Part shown: one piece after another, positions 13,852 through 21,782 of the stretch
How positions within the stretch are numbered: position 1 is the first letter of the stretch
Layout of the letters: each line of letters opens with the position of its first letter
IMG/VR virus record: IMGVR_UViG_3300029911_000104
Span: 1 to 32,332 of that record
Direction: 5' to 3' (one strand)
Source of the DNA: a virus
DNA length: 32,332 nt
Position numbers and translations under genes: made by a program
The notes under the pieces: model-generated
Told to the model about the DNA's origin: nothing
Database searches by the model: none
What the model saw: only the letters and a program-made list of their open reading frames with translations

Positions 13852-16800
13852 ATGCCCACCTACGGACCCAAGATGCTCATCTGCGAGGGGTACGACCCCG
13901 ACAACGCCATCGACCTCGTCTACGCGAAGCGGGACGGCAAGGCGTTCCTGTTCTCCGGGACGGCGTCGCAGCTGTCGGAGAGCGAGAGGGGGTGCCAGAT
14001 CGTCGAGAGCCTCGCGGACGTGGGCATCGTGCCCCCCGTGTCCGAGGCCGCTGCGGACGACAAGTGGACCGTCGACCCCAAGACCCTGTTCATCGTCGAG
14101 GGCGTGTTCCAGCGGTGGGGGACCAAGAACGCCAACGGTCGCACCTACCCGCGCGAGCTCTTCGAGGGCATCGTCGGCGACCCCAAGTCCGCCCCGATGC
14201 AGGCCATCGCGGAGCGCCGCATGACCGGTCACCTCGAGCACCCCGGCGATGGCCGGTCCAACATCAAGGAGTACGCCATCCTCACCACCGACCTCAAGCT
14301 GGTCCCCGACAGGGCCAACGGCGGGAAGTCCGGGGTCGCGCGCGGGCGCGCCGAGCTGCTGGAGACGCCCAACGGGGCCATCCTCCGCAGCCTCAGCAAG
14401 CACCGCATCCCGTGGGGCGTCTCCTCGCGGGGCACCGGCTCCGTGGACGAGAGCGGCAACGTGAAGTGGAGCGGAAAGGGCGAGGACGACGACTTCAAGC
14501 TCATCACGTTCGACGCCGTCGACAACCCCTCCACCCCCGGCGCTCGAAACTTCACCCCGGTGGGCTCGGTCAGGGAGAACAGCATGTCCTCCCCCGCCGA
14601 GGCCGAGGCCCACCGCATCGCCAAGGACAAGCTGCCCCTCCAGTCGTACGGGCGGGTCGCCCCCGCCATCCCGGACGGCTCCCCCATCCCCCTCAGCGCG
14701 CTGGGGCCCACGGACGGGGCGGGCAACACCGACGCCGTGCCCTCCTCCGACGCCACCAGCAAGATCAACAGCATCCCCGGGGACCCGCAGGAGCCCTTCT
14801 CCCGCGGCGCTGACCGCGACAAGGCGTACGGCAAGCCCAAGGGGGAGGAGAGCTCGCCCGCCGTGGCCGACGAGGCCATCTACGGCGAGTCCGCCATCGG
14901 CGCGTACGAGGTCCACCAGGCCCGCGCCGACACCCCCATCGTCCGGCACTACGTCGGCGGCGACCTGAAGAGGGCAAAGGCGTTCGCGCAGTCCATCTCG
15001 GCGCAGCATCCCGAGTCCCCCGCCCACGTCATCGACTGTGGTCGCAAGCGCGGCCTGGGCGAGTGGAGCCGTCCCCACATCTCGTATCTCCGTGGCAAGG
15101 TCTACGACCTCCGCGCCAACCGGGTCATCGAGGGCCACGTCGATGGGTCCTCCCTGTACGGCGAGGCCGTGACCGATGACGAGTTCACCAAGGCCAATTA
15201 CCGCCCCGACCCCGACGACTCCTACGAGCACCCCTTCAAGGGCATCAAGGTCGGCCACCGCGTCTACGTCGAGCACCCGGACATCCCCGGCGGTCGCTCC
15301 AGCGGCACCGTGACCCACAGGGCCACGTCCGGCCCGGGCGTGCACTGGGTGACGGTCGTGAGCCACAAGGGCCCCGAGGTCGACATCGACGCCCACCCGG
15401 ACGGGGATGGCCGGTACCACATCGACGACGGCCTCCACGTCGAGCGGGCCAAGCCGAAGCTCCGCGCGGCCACCGAGTCCACCGCAGCCTCAGCCCGCAT
15501 CCTGTCGTGGGTCAACGAGGCGGCGGAGCGACTGGATGAGAAGGGCATCGCGCGGCTGTTCAAGCACATGGACAGCGATGCCAAGGGTTACGCCATCGTC
15601 AGCGCGCACCGGGGCGACCGCACCAAGAGGGAGAACGAGGCCCACTCCGCCGCCCTTGAGGCCCACCTCCGCAGGAGGGGCTACGGCTACCACCACGTCG
15701 ACGGCGCGTACGTCGAGAACCCCGATACGCCGAACGAGAGGGTCGTCCGCGAGAGGTCGTTCTTCATCCCCGGCGTCTCCTCCGACGAGGCCGCCGCCCT
15801 CGCCAAGCACGCCTACGAGCACCACCAGCAGGACTCGGTCCTCCACGGGCACGGCAAGGACGGGGCGCACCTCATGTTCGGCGGGTCCGGCGAGAGGGTG
15901 AACGTCGGCGACCAGGCCATGGCGGTCAACGCCGACGAGGCGCACAGGTTCTTCACGCTCTACCGCAACCACAAGTTCATCGTGTCCAACAGGCACCGCA
16001 GGCCCGTCGAGTCCGTCGTGGGCGATCTGGCCCTCGTCGATCCGGGCAGCGCCGAGGCCGACGAGGCCATCGTTGAGGCTCGGTCCCTCATCGCGGACCG
16101 CGCCACGGCCAACGAGGACCGCGCGGTCCTGCGCCGGGCCCTCGCGGATTTCGCGGCCAAGGCGGTGTCCCCCATGCTCAGGCCGTCCCCCGCCAGGTTT
16201 CCCTCGGCGGTCCCCAAGCGGAAGACCGCCAAGCAGAAGAGGCCAGCGGTGGTCGGCATGGGCGTCGGCGAGTCCGAGCTCGACGAGGCCGGGTCCGTGG
16301 GCACGCTGTCCCGCGACCTCATCTCGCTTCGCGGAACCAGCGACACGACCATCCCGCTGATGATCCTCCAGTACCTCGGGGGCGCTGCCTTCACGGAGCG
16401 CAACCAGGTCTACGGGTACACCGGAACGGTCGACGGCCTTGAGTTCAAGCTCGCCTACCCCAGCGGCGTCCAGAGCCCCGCGAGCATCCCCACCGTGGAC
16501 TGCTCGATCACGATGGACAACAAGGGCACGTACGCGGTGCGCGTCGGCAGGCGGGCCAAGACCCGCGTCAACGCGGAGAACCTCAAGGCCACGTTCGCGT
16601 CCCTGTCCGGCAAGGCCGACCCCTCGATCCGCACGCCCCAGAGGGCCAACACCTACGCCCCCGAGTCGGCGGAGGGGGACGACCTCGACGCGATCTACGA
16701 GGGTGGACGTGTGCCCGTCGTGTCCGCGCCGGACCTCGTCGAGGAGAACCGCAGGTTGGCGCTCATGCTTGACAGCGCCAAGGGGGCGCTGGTAAAAATG

Positions 16801-17043
16801 AGTCAGAGCGTTACCGAGGATGCGCGAGCATCGGCGGTCAACGAAACGGGTGGCACAGGAATGCCCCGAACGGTCGCAGGCGGACGCCAAGCCGCAGGCG
16901 ACGAGAAGAGCGCGTCGCGCAAAATGCTCCCCAAGACTGTCTCCGAGTCCGCCCCCATCCCCGCCACCGCCGTGGCGATCAGCGAGGGGGCATCCCGCTC
17001 GGTCCAGATTTTCAGGAGCATGCGTGCGGGTGCATCTGCTTAG
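13852..17043 (+). CDS. Prohead core serine protease (T4 gp21 type) with long C-terminal extension
   Basis: 1063 residues. Residues ~75-235 match the T4 gp21/peptidase U9 pattern: KTLFIVEGVFQRWG, NGRTYPRELFE, GHLEHPG (candidate catalytic His130), ETPNGAILRSL, WGVSSRGTGSV (Ser191/192) and FDAVDNPSTPGA (Asp221). It would cleave scaffold and capsid precursors during head maturation. Known relatives are ~200-300 residues; here ~800 more follow. Residues ~460-530 form a small beta domain, and ~564-705 (KGYAIVSAHRGDRTKRENEA ... RSFFIPGVSS) resemble a DUF3293-like fold. A further beta domain lies at ~822-930, and the polar tail contains one helix (LVEENRRLALMLDSAKGALV). The extension may be a fused scaffold; T4 encodes scaffold next to its protease. 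The last ~80 codons are less GC3-biased. Confidence 0.85.
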   Translation: MPTYGPKMLICEGYDPDNAIDLVYAKRDGKAFLFSGTASQLSESERGCQIVESLADVGIVPPVSEAAADDKWTVDPKTLFIVEGVFQRWGTKNANGRTYPRELFEGIVGDPKSAPMQAIAERRMTGHLEHPGDGRSNIKEYAILTTDLKLVPDRANGGKSGVARGRAELLETPNGAILRSLSKHRIPWGVSSRGTGSVDESGNVKWSGKGEDDDFKLITFDAVDNPSTPGARNFTPVGSVRENSMSSPAEAEAHRIAKDKLPLQSYGRVAPAIPDGSPIPLSALGPTDGAGNTDAVPSSDATSKINSIPGDPQEPFSRGADRDKAYGKPKGEESSPAVADEAIYGESAIGAYEVHQARADTPIVRHYVGGDLKRAKAFAQSISAQHPESPAHVIDCGRKRGLGEWSRPHISYLRGKVYDLRANRVIEGHVDGSSLYGEAVTDDEFTKANYRPDPDDSYEHPFKGIKVGHRVYVEHPDIPGGRSSGTVTHRATSGPGVHWVTVVSHKGPEVDIDAHPDGDGRYHIDDGLHVERAKPKLRAATESTAASARILSWVNEAAERLDEKGIARLFKHMDSDAKGYAIVSAHRGDRTKRENEAHSAALEAHLRRRGYGYHHVDGAYVENPDTPNERVVRERSFFIPGVSSDEAAALAKHAYEHHQQDSVLHGHGKDGAHLMFGGSGERVNVGDQAMAVNADEAHRFFTLYRNHKFIVSNRHRRPVESVVGDLALVDPGSAEADEAIVEARSLIADRATANEDRAVLRRALADFAAKAVSPMLRPSPARFPSAVPKRKTAKQKRPAVVGMGVGESELDEAGSVGTLSRDLISLRGTSDTTIPLMILQYLGGAAFTERNQVYGYTGTVDGLEFKLAYPSGVQSPASIPTVDCSITMDNKGTYAVRVGRRAKTRVNAENLKATFASLSGKADPSIRTPQRANTYAPESAEGDDLDAIYEGGRVPVVSAPDLVEENRRLALMLDSAKGALVKMSQSVTEDARASAVNETGGTGMPRTVAGGRQAAGDEKSASRKMLPKTVSESAPIPATAVAISEGASRSVQIFRSMRAGASA
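16712..16727 (-). repeat. 16-bp dispersed repeat inside the protease gene
   Basis: Reverse complement of GCGGACACGACGGGCA. This is the only exact copy inside a well-supported gene; it encodes VPVVSA near the start of the C-terminal tail. Confidence 0.8.
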
Positions 17044-17055
17044 AGGACCACCCAA

Positions 17056-18603
17056 ATGCTTCACATCAATACCCGACAGGCGGAGTACGACGCGATCATC
17101 GAGCAAGGCAACCGCCTCGTCAACACCCCAGCTTCGCAGGGCGGCTACGCCGAGTACTTCACCAAGGACCCCGTTTCGGGCATCGACGAGTCGATGAGCG
17201 ACCGGCCCATCCTCCGCGCCCAGACCGCCGTCCTCATGGAGAACGTCGCCCGGTACATGGCCGTCGCCTGCGGGGCTCCCCTGTCCAAGGACGGAAAGAG
17301 CCGCATCCTCGCCGAGACCACCACCTCGGCGGTCCTCGGCGGGTTCGCGGACTACATGCTCCCCGCCGTCCGCATGTCGGTCCCGACGAACATCCTGACG
17401 GACATCGCATCCCTCCAGCCCACGACCCGCAAGGTCGCCACGATCACCTACCTCCACACGGTGGTCGGTCGCACCCGTGGCTCGCGCATCCAGGGAACCC
17501 GCCTGAACGACGCCCTCACCGGGTACACCCAGACTGCGGACGACTTCACGTCGCAGGACATCAACAACGAGGCCGTGACCATCGCGGTCTCCAGCGCCGG
17601 CTCCACCAGCACCGCGACGGGCACCCTGACGTACGCCTCGGGCGGCGGTCTCATCCCCGGCTCCGTGCAGGTCGTCGTTCCGACCTCGAACTCGACCGGC
17701 GGCGCGCTGTTCAACGACGATGGTCGCGGCGGCTGGATCAGCCTGACGCAGGCCGCCACCAACGTCCTGTCGGGATCGAACAACACGATCAACTACTTCA
17801 ACGGCGCATTCTCGATCACGCTGATCTACTCATCGTCGACCTTCACGGGGACGTCCGCCGTCGCCTCCTACTCGTTCGATCAGGAGGGCAGCCCGGACAC
17901 GCCGCAGATCGACTTCCAGCCCGAGATCGACTCGGTCAAGACGGGCACCCGCAAGGTCCGCACGAACGTCACCCGCGAGGGCGAGTTCGACATGCAGATG
18001 GAGGTGGGCGAGTCCGCCATGGCCCTCCTCGCCGAGCAGGTCGTCGGGCAGCTCAACAGCGACGTGTCCCGCGAGGGCATCCGCCGCATGTGGGAGGCCG
18101 CTGGGACGCCGTTCATCTCGTTCGCCGTGTCCACGCTCCCCTCGGGCGTGTCGCGGCAGGAGTACCTCGACGGCTTCATGTACGCCCTTGAGCTGACCTC
18201 GAACCGAATCCACCAGCAGACCCAGCGCGGGTGGGGCAACTTCCTCATCTGCGACGCGACCTCGGCTGCCGCCATCGCCTCGATGAGCAAGTTCGAGGCC
18301 GCCGAGACCCCCGACAACGTCAACGGCGTGTTCTACATCGGCAAGCTGGCCAACCAGTACGCCGTGTACAAGGACATCCGCCTCGTCAACCTGCCGGGCG
18401 CGTCGTCCTACGGCAACATCCTCATGGGCTTCAAGGGCAAGCGCTGGATCGACTCCGGCCTCGTGTACGCCCCCTACCAGGTGCTCATTATGACGAACCC
18501 GCTGGAGACCGCCGATTTCGTGACGCAGCGAGGCTTCGCAACCCGCTACGCCATGAAGATGGTTTCGTCCCTGATGTACCTGCGGATCACGTTCAGCAAC
18601 TAG
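17056..18603 (+). CDS. Major capsid protein (T4 gp23-like, HK97 fold)
   Basis: 515 residues, 12 nt after the protease stop, with AGAGGACC upstream. It has the layout of myovirus capsid proteins: an N-terminal arm, then TTTSAVLGGFADYMLPAVRM and VATITYLHTVVGRTRG, an inserted beta domain (~175-270), and the conserved E-loop/A-domain elements (MQMEVGESAMALLAEQVVGQ, GWGNFLICDATSAAAIASM, NILMGFKGKRWIDSGLVYAPY). It ends TQRGFATRYAMKMVSSLMYLR, the typical gp23-type C-terminal strand. The preceding protease and following terminator fit a head operon. A cleavage site for the N-terminal propeptide cannot be placed with confidence. Confidence 0.9.
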   Translation: MLHINTRQAEYDAIIEQGNRLVNTPASQGGYAEYFTKDPVSGIDESMSDRPILRAQTAVLMENVARYMAVACGAPLSKDGKSRILAETTTSAVLGGFADYMLPAVRMSVPTNILTDIASLQPTTRKVATITYLHTVVGRTRGSRIQGTRLNDALTGYTQTADDFTSQDINNEAVTIAVSSAGSTSTATGTLTYASGGGLIPGSVQVVVPTSNSTGGALFNDDGRGGWISLTQAATNVLSGSNNTINYFNGAFSITLIYSSSTFTGTSAVASYSFDQEGSPDTPQIDFQPEIDSVKTGTRKVRTNVTREGEFDMQMEVGESAMALLAEQVVGQLNSDVSREGIRRMWEAAGTPFISFAVSTLPSGVSRQEYLDGFMYALELTSNRIHQQTQRGWGNFLICDATSAAAIASMSKFEAAETPDNVNGVFYIGKLANQYAVYKDIRLVNLPGASSYGNILMGFKGKRWIDSGLVYAPYQVLIMTNPLETADFVTQRGFATRYAMKMVSSLMYLRITFSN

Positions 18604-18640
18604 GTCACCGCGCCTGCGGCTAGGCCGATCCGAACCCTAA

Positions 18641-18671
18641 AGCCCCTGCCCCTTGCGGCAGGGGCTTTTCC
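18641..18671 (+). terminator. Rho-independent terminator after the capsid gene
   Basis: AGCCCCTGCC (18641-18650) pairs perfectly with GGCAGGGGCT (18657-18666), 6-nt loop, followed by TTTTCCTTT. Confidence 0.92.
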
Positions 18672-18686
18672 TTTGCGGTCAGCGTT

Positions 18687-18702
18687 GCGGACACGACGGG
18701 CA
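18687..18702 (+). repeat. 16-bp dispersed repeat, + orientation
   Basis: Exact GCGGACACGACGGGCA between the capsid terminator and the next promoter, 33 bp upstream of its -35. Confidence 0.85.
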
Positions 18703-18735
18703 CCTCGATGACGCCCCTCGACGTGCGCGGTCATC

Positions 18736-18764
18736 TTGTGCGCTATTGCCCACCTTGGTACAGT
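18736..18764 (+). promoter_or_regulatory. Promoter upstream of lipoprotein cassette
   Basis: TTGTGC 18736-18741, 17-bp spacer, TACAGT 18759-18764. The context GGTACAGTTA is identical to that of the minus-strand promoter at 26667-26672, which supports it. Confidence 0.5.
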
Positions 18765-18790
18765 TAACTTGTTCTGGCTCCTTTCCGACG

Positions 18791-18823
18791 CTGTCGGTGG
18801 GACGCCCACCACCGACAGTTTTT
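18791..18823 (+). terminator. Intrinsic terminator in the leader of the lipoprotein gene
   Basis: CTGTCGGTGG (18791-18800) pairs perfectly with CCACCGACAG (18809-18818), 8-nt loop, then TTTTT. It lies between the promoter at 18736 and the ATG at 18839, so it acts on short transcripts or as an attenuator. Confidence 0.88.
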
Positions 18824-18838
18824 CCTCCCGTGAGGCCC

Positions 18839-19228
18839 ATGATGCGACGTCTCGCCTTGATCCCCCTCGCCCTGCTCGCCGGTTGCTCCTACGGCGAGTA
18901 CAGCAGCACGACCAATTACCCCGACGGTCGCGTCCGCACGGACAGGGTCGTGCTGGTCCGCAACCTCGTGGACACCAAGTACGTGAGCGCCTCGGCCACG
19001 CTCCCCGACGGGGCGAGCTTCACGGTCGGCGGCTTCTCGCAGAACCCTGACGCGGCGGCGATGGCTGCCATCGCCTCCGGCCTGACCGACCTCACCGCCC
19101 TGCTGAAGCTCGCCCTGCCCGCCCTGCTGGCCAAGCCGCCCCTGCCCCGCGCCGTGGGCGTCGATGCGCCCGCGACCCGGATATCCACGCAGCCCGCGAC
19201 TCGCCCCACCACGCGGGAGGCCCCGTGA
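18839..19228 (+). CDS. Predicted lipoprotein
   Basis: 129 residues from ATG 18839 (a second ATG follows directly). MMRR plus a hydrophobic run ends in the lipobox LLAGC, with Cys16 or 17 lipidated. The mature part starts SYGEYSSTTNYPDGRVRTDR, has a short beta-rich section and a helix-forming Ala/Leu stretch (LTDLTALLKLALPALLAKPP), then a Pro/Thr-rich tail. Its size and position suggest an outer-membrane lysis lipoprotein or a receptor-blocking lipoprotein. No specific family recognised. The stop overlaps the next gene's GTG (GTGA), so they are coupled. Confidence 0.75.
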   Translation: MMRRLALIPLALLAGCSYGEYSSTTNYPDGRVRTDRVVLVRNLVDTKYVSASATLPDGASFTVGGFSQNPDAAAMAAIASGLTDLTALLKLALPALLAKPPLPRAVGVDAPATRISTQPATRPTTREAP

Positions 19229-19500
19229 GATACTACAGGTGCAAGTGCGGCAAGCGGGTGTCGTGGTCCTCGATGGGCGTGTACCCCTGCGCGGGCTGCG
19301 CCGAGTGCAACACCACGCTGGCGGAGGACCCCTACAGCCACGCCACCCCTCAGCCGCACGACTTCAGCCCCCAGCCCGTCGAGACCAACGAGGGGACCCG
19401 GTACCTCGACCGCTGCCGGTGGTGCCGCCGGACGCGGGCGGAGGCGGGAGCGAAACTCAGGAAAAGCATGGAGGCGACCGATGCCGATCCCGTCCCTTAA
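19225..19500 (+). CDS. Small cysteine-rich putative zinc-binding protein
   Basis: 91 residues. GTG 19225 overlaps the upstream stop by 4 nt (GTGA). Cysteines come in pairs: CKC near residue 6, CAGCAEC near 23-28, and CRWC near 63-66, with a His pair between (YSHATPQPHD). This fits one or two zinc sites of the ribbon or treble-clef kind. Basic C-terminus (CRRTRAEAGAKLRKS). Function unknown. It overlaps the following small gene by 20 nt. Confidence 0.65.
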   Translation: MRYYRCKCGKRVSWSSMGVYPCAGCAECNTTLAEDPYSHATPQPHDFSPQPVETNEGTRYLDRCRWCRRTRAEAGAKLRKSMEATDADPVP

Positions 19501-19639
19501 CGCCGCGCACCTGACCGTGACCGTGGGCCTCGTGCTTCACGTCGTGTTCCTCCACCGCAGGGCCATCGCGTCCGCGCTGGTGGCGGTGGCGAGGTTCCTC
19601 AACGCTTGGGACGACGAGACCAAACCACCACTTCCGTGA
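19481..19639 (+). CDS. 52-residue single-span membrane protein
   Basis: ATG 19481 has GGAGG 6-7 nt upstream. Residues ~9-24 (AHLTVTVGLVLHVVFLH) make one membrane helix, followed by a basic RR and an amphipathic segment (AIASALVAVARFLNAW) and an acidic/Pro tail. Short holins and membrane partners of spanins look like this. Placed between a lipoprotein and a hydrolase, it may belong to a lysis module, but that is inference from context. Confidence 0.6.
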   Translation: MPIPSLNAAHLTVTVGLVLHVVFLHRRAIASALVAVARFLNAWDDETKPPLP

Positions 19640-19650
19640 GCGTGCCACCC

Positions 19651-20328
19651 ATGGACCACAGCTACGACGTCGCCATCGTCATCCCCGGCATCCAGACCGC
19701 GTTCGACCAGACCGCGTGGTGCAGGCGCGTGCAGCTCTGGCTGGAGCTCAGGTGCGAGCTGTGGGCCGACTCGCTCCAGTACCGCGTGAGGTTCTTCGAC
19801 CGCTGGCTGTTCGAGTCGCGCAACGTCCGCAAGCTCAGCGACAAGCTCAACGAGGTAGCGGCCCTGTCCGAGGGCCGGGCCAAGGTCACGCTCATCTGCC
19901 ACAGCAACGGCGGCGAGATGGCGTGCGACCTGCTGCGGATGTTCCCCCACCACAAGCTCAAGGCGATCATCCTCATCTCGTCGGCGTGCGACGCCGACTT
20001 CCGGGCGAACGGGCTCAACGAGCACCTGCGGGACGGTCGCGTGCAGCGCGTCCACTGCCTCTGCTCTCGCGGGGACCTCGTCCTGAGGTACCTCGCGCCC
20101 GCCAGCAAGCTGCTGTTCGGGTGGCTGGGCCTCGGGTACGGCAACCTCGGGTACGCCGGTCCCCGCAGCGTCGACCCCGACGTGATGCGATTCGTCCACG
20201 TCGTGTGGAGGAACGCCTTCGACCACGGAACCTGGTTCGAGCCGTCGAACCTCCCCACGACCGAGAAACTCATCAAGCAGGCGCTCAACGAGGAACTCCA
20301 TGCCAACCGCGCACCCCACCCGTCCTGA
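19651..20328 (+). CDS. Alpha/beta-hydrolase-fold protein
   Basis: 225 residues from ATG 19651; GTG 19636, which overlaps the previous stop as GTGA, is an equally possible start. The fold is shown by an early strand and oxyanion region (YDVAIVIPGIQTAF), the nucleophile elbow VTLICHSNGGEMA (Ser85; first Gly of GxSxG replaced by Cys), then AIILISSACD, the acid strand VHCLCSRGDLVLR (Asp142) and His192 (NAFDHGTWF). This gives a complete Ser-Asp-His triad, so it is probably an active esterase or lipase. Substrate unknown. It may attack host envelope lipids; an analogy is LysB of mycobacteriophages, though sequence likeness is not evident. Confidence 0.7.
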   Translation: MDHSYDVAIVIPGIQTAFDQTAWCRRVQLWLELRCELWADSLQYRVRFFDRWLFESRNVRKLSDKLNEVAALSEGRAKVTLICHSNGGEMACDLLRMFPHHKLKAIILISSACDADFRANGLNEHLRDGRVQRVHCLCSRGDLVLRYLAPASKLLFGWLGLGYGNLGYAGPRSVDPDVMRFVHVVWRNAFDHGTWFEPSNLPTTEKLIKQALNEELHANRAPHPS

Positions 20329-21085
20329 ACTCCACCTCGGCAAGCTCAAGGTCCGCCACGACAGGCGGACGCTGAGGCTGTGCAACTACCGCCTGCCCAC
20401 GCTGCCGCCCCCTCCGGCGTCCGTGGACTACTCCGGCGCGGTCAGCCCTTGGCTGATGCTCCGCAACGATGCTTGCGGCGACTGCACGGTCGCCGCCGCC
20501 CTGCACCTGTCGATGCTGTGGGACGCCCTATCGGGTCGCCCCGCGTTCGTCCCCGGCGACGACTCCGCCATCTCCGCCTACTCCGCCATCACGGGCTACA
20601 ACCCCACCACCGGCGCGAACGACAACGGGGCCGTGGAGATCGACGTCCTCAACTACTGGCGAAACGTCGGCATCGGGGGCAAGACCATCGCCGCCTACGC
20701 AGCCGTGAACTGGCTCCGCGAGGATCGCCTCCAGCAGGCCATCTTCGCGTTCAAGGGCGTCTACACCGGCGTCTCCCTGCCGCTGAGCGCGCAGGGTCAG
20801 GTGGGCGGGGTCTGGGACGTCGTGGACCCCTCCCTGTCCGGGGACAGCGCCCCGGGGAGCTGGGGGGGTCACGCGCTTCCTGCGGTTTCCTACTCGCAGG
20901 CTGACGGCACGTACAAGTTCATCACCTGGGGCGCGGTCCAGACCGCCACGTCCGCATGGGTCAAGGCGTACGTGGAGGAGTGCTACGCGTGCGCGTCCGC
21001 CGAGCAGCTCGACCCCAACGAGGGCAAGTCCCCGGACGGGTACGACCTCGCAACCCTCGCTGCGGACCTTGCACAGGTCTCCTAG
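20300..21085 (+). CDS. Papain-like cysteine peptidase-fold protein
   Basis: 261 residues; GAGGAA precedes ATG 20300, which overlaps the upstream gene by 29 nt. The N-terminal half has the nucleophile motif RNDACGDCTVAAALHLSMLW (Cys62 at the head of a helix, as in papain-like enzymes). The C-terminal half has GGHALPAVSY (His191) and a following YKFITWGAVQT, where the Trp-Gly continues the catalytic cleft. This arrangement matches a bacterial/phage family I know of but cannot name. Peptidase or amidase activity is likely. No signal peptide is seen. Its partners suggest an envelope or lysis role. Confidence 0.6.
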   Translation: MPTAHPTRPELHLGKLKVRHDRRTLRLCNYRLPTLPPPPASVDYSGAVSPWLMLRNDACGDCTVAAALHLSMLWDALSGRPAFVPGDDSAISAYSAITGYNPTTGANDNGAVEIDVLNYWRNVGIGGKTIAAYAAVNWLREDRLQQAIFAFKGVYTGVSLPLSAQGQVGGVWDVVDPSLSGDSAPGSWGGHALPAVSYSQADGTYKFITWGAVQTATSAWVKAYVEECYACASAEQLDPNEGKSPDGYDLATLAADLAQVS

Positions 21086-21097
21086 ACTTGATAGTCT
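21069..21097 (+). promoter_or_regulatory. Promoter overlapping the end of the peptidase gene
   Basis: TTGCAC 21069-21074, 17-bp spacer, TAGTCT 21092-21097. The -10 lies in the small inverted repeat AGACT-TGAT-AGTCT, a possible operator. Confidence 0.5.
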
Positions 21098-21142
21098 GCG
21101 CAGCCGACGCCCGAGTGGGCGAACAACAACAGGAGCATCGCC

Positions 21143-21739
21143 ATGTCATTCAAGCAGGTCTCGCCTCACCACGTCCAGCCCCACACCTACGTCAACCTAT
21201 CCGGCAGGGAGGTGTACATCGGCGACAGCCAGAACATCCTCCACCGCGTGCTGCCGTACCTCCCCAAGGGGCACCCGCAGCGCCACCCGGACCACATCTA
21301 CGAGCTGGTCGGCGCGGAGTACGCCAAGCACACCACTTCGAGGGGCGGGCCGCTACAGCCCTTTCCCAACGTCGAGGTCGAGCGACTCAAAAGCGAGTCC
21401 AAGCTCCCCAACGGAATTGTCCAAAAGGCTTTTCTCACCGCTCCGGCCCCTGATGTGGCCGCTCCGGCTGCTTCGGGCGATGCTCAGCTTCCCAACGTCC
21501 ACCGCCCCCCGCCGCCGGTCTTCCCCGCCCCCTCCGGGGCCACGGTTGAGCCCGTCGATGCCCATGACGATCCTGCGGCGGAAGTCGACGACGCAGCCGG
21601 TGGGGAGGTACGCCAGGTCGACCTCGCAGGAATGACCGATGACGAAATCCTCCCCGACGAGTCCGAACTCGCCGAGGCGGGCATCACCATCAACCCCGAA
21701 AAGGCATCGAAGTTCAAGATCGGCAAAGCGAAGAAATAA
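21143..21739 (+). CDS. Hypothetical protein, 198 residues, disordered middle
   Basis: AGGAG lies before ATG 21143. Residues 1-100 look folded (VNLSGREVYIGDSQNILHRV, PHHVQPHTY, HPDHIYELVGAEYAKH). Residues ~105-150 are Pro/Ala-rich and probably disordered (PPPPVFPAPSG). The end is acidic, then basic (GMTDDEILPDESELAEAG, FKIGKAKK). No family recognised. It is followed within 6 nt by the promoter of the 36-bp array. Confidence 0.7.
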   Translation: MSFKQVSPHHVQPHTYVNLSGREVYIGDSQNILHRVLPYLPKGHPQRHPDHIYELVGAEYAKHTTSRGGPLQPFPNVEVERLKSESKLPNGIVQKAFLTAPAPDVAAPAASGDAQLPNVHRPPPPVFPAPSGATVEPVDAHDDPAAEVDDAAGGEVRQVDLAGMTDDEILPDESELAEAGITINPEKASKFKIGKAKK

Positions 21740-21745
21740 AAGCGC

Positions 21746-21774
21746 TTGACAACAATGACTGGTCCGCGTAAGTT
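21746..21774 (+). promoter_or_regulatory. Promoter directly upstream of the 36-bp array
   Basis: TTGACA 21746-21751 (consensus), exactly 17 bp, TAAGTT 21769-21774. The array begins 9 nt later, so the predicted transcript consists of the repeats from its first bases and has no Shine-Dalgarno or start codon. Confidence 0.65.
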
Positions 21775-21782
21775 GCTCAGGT

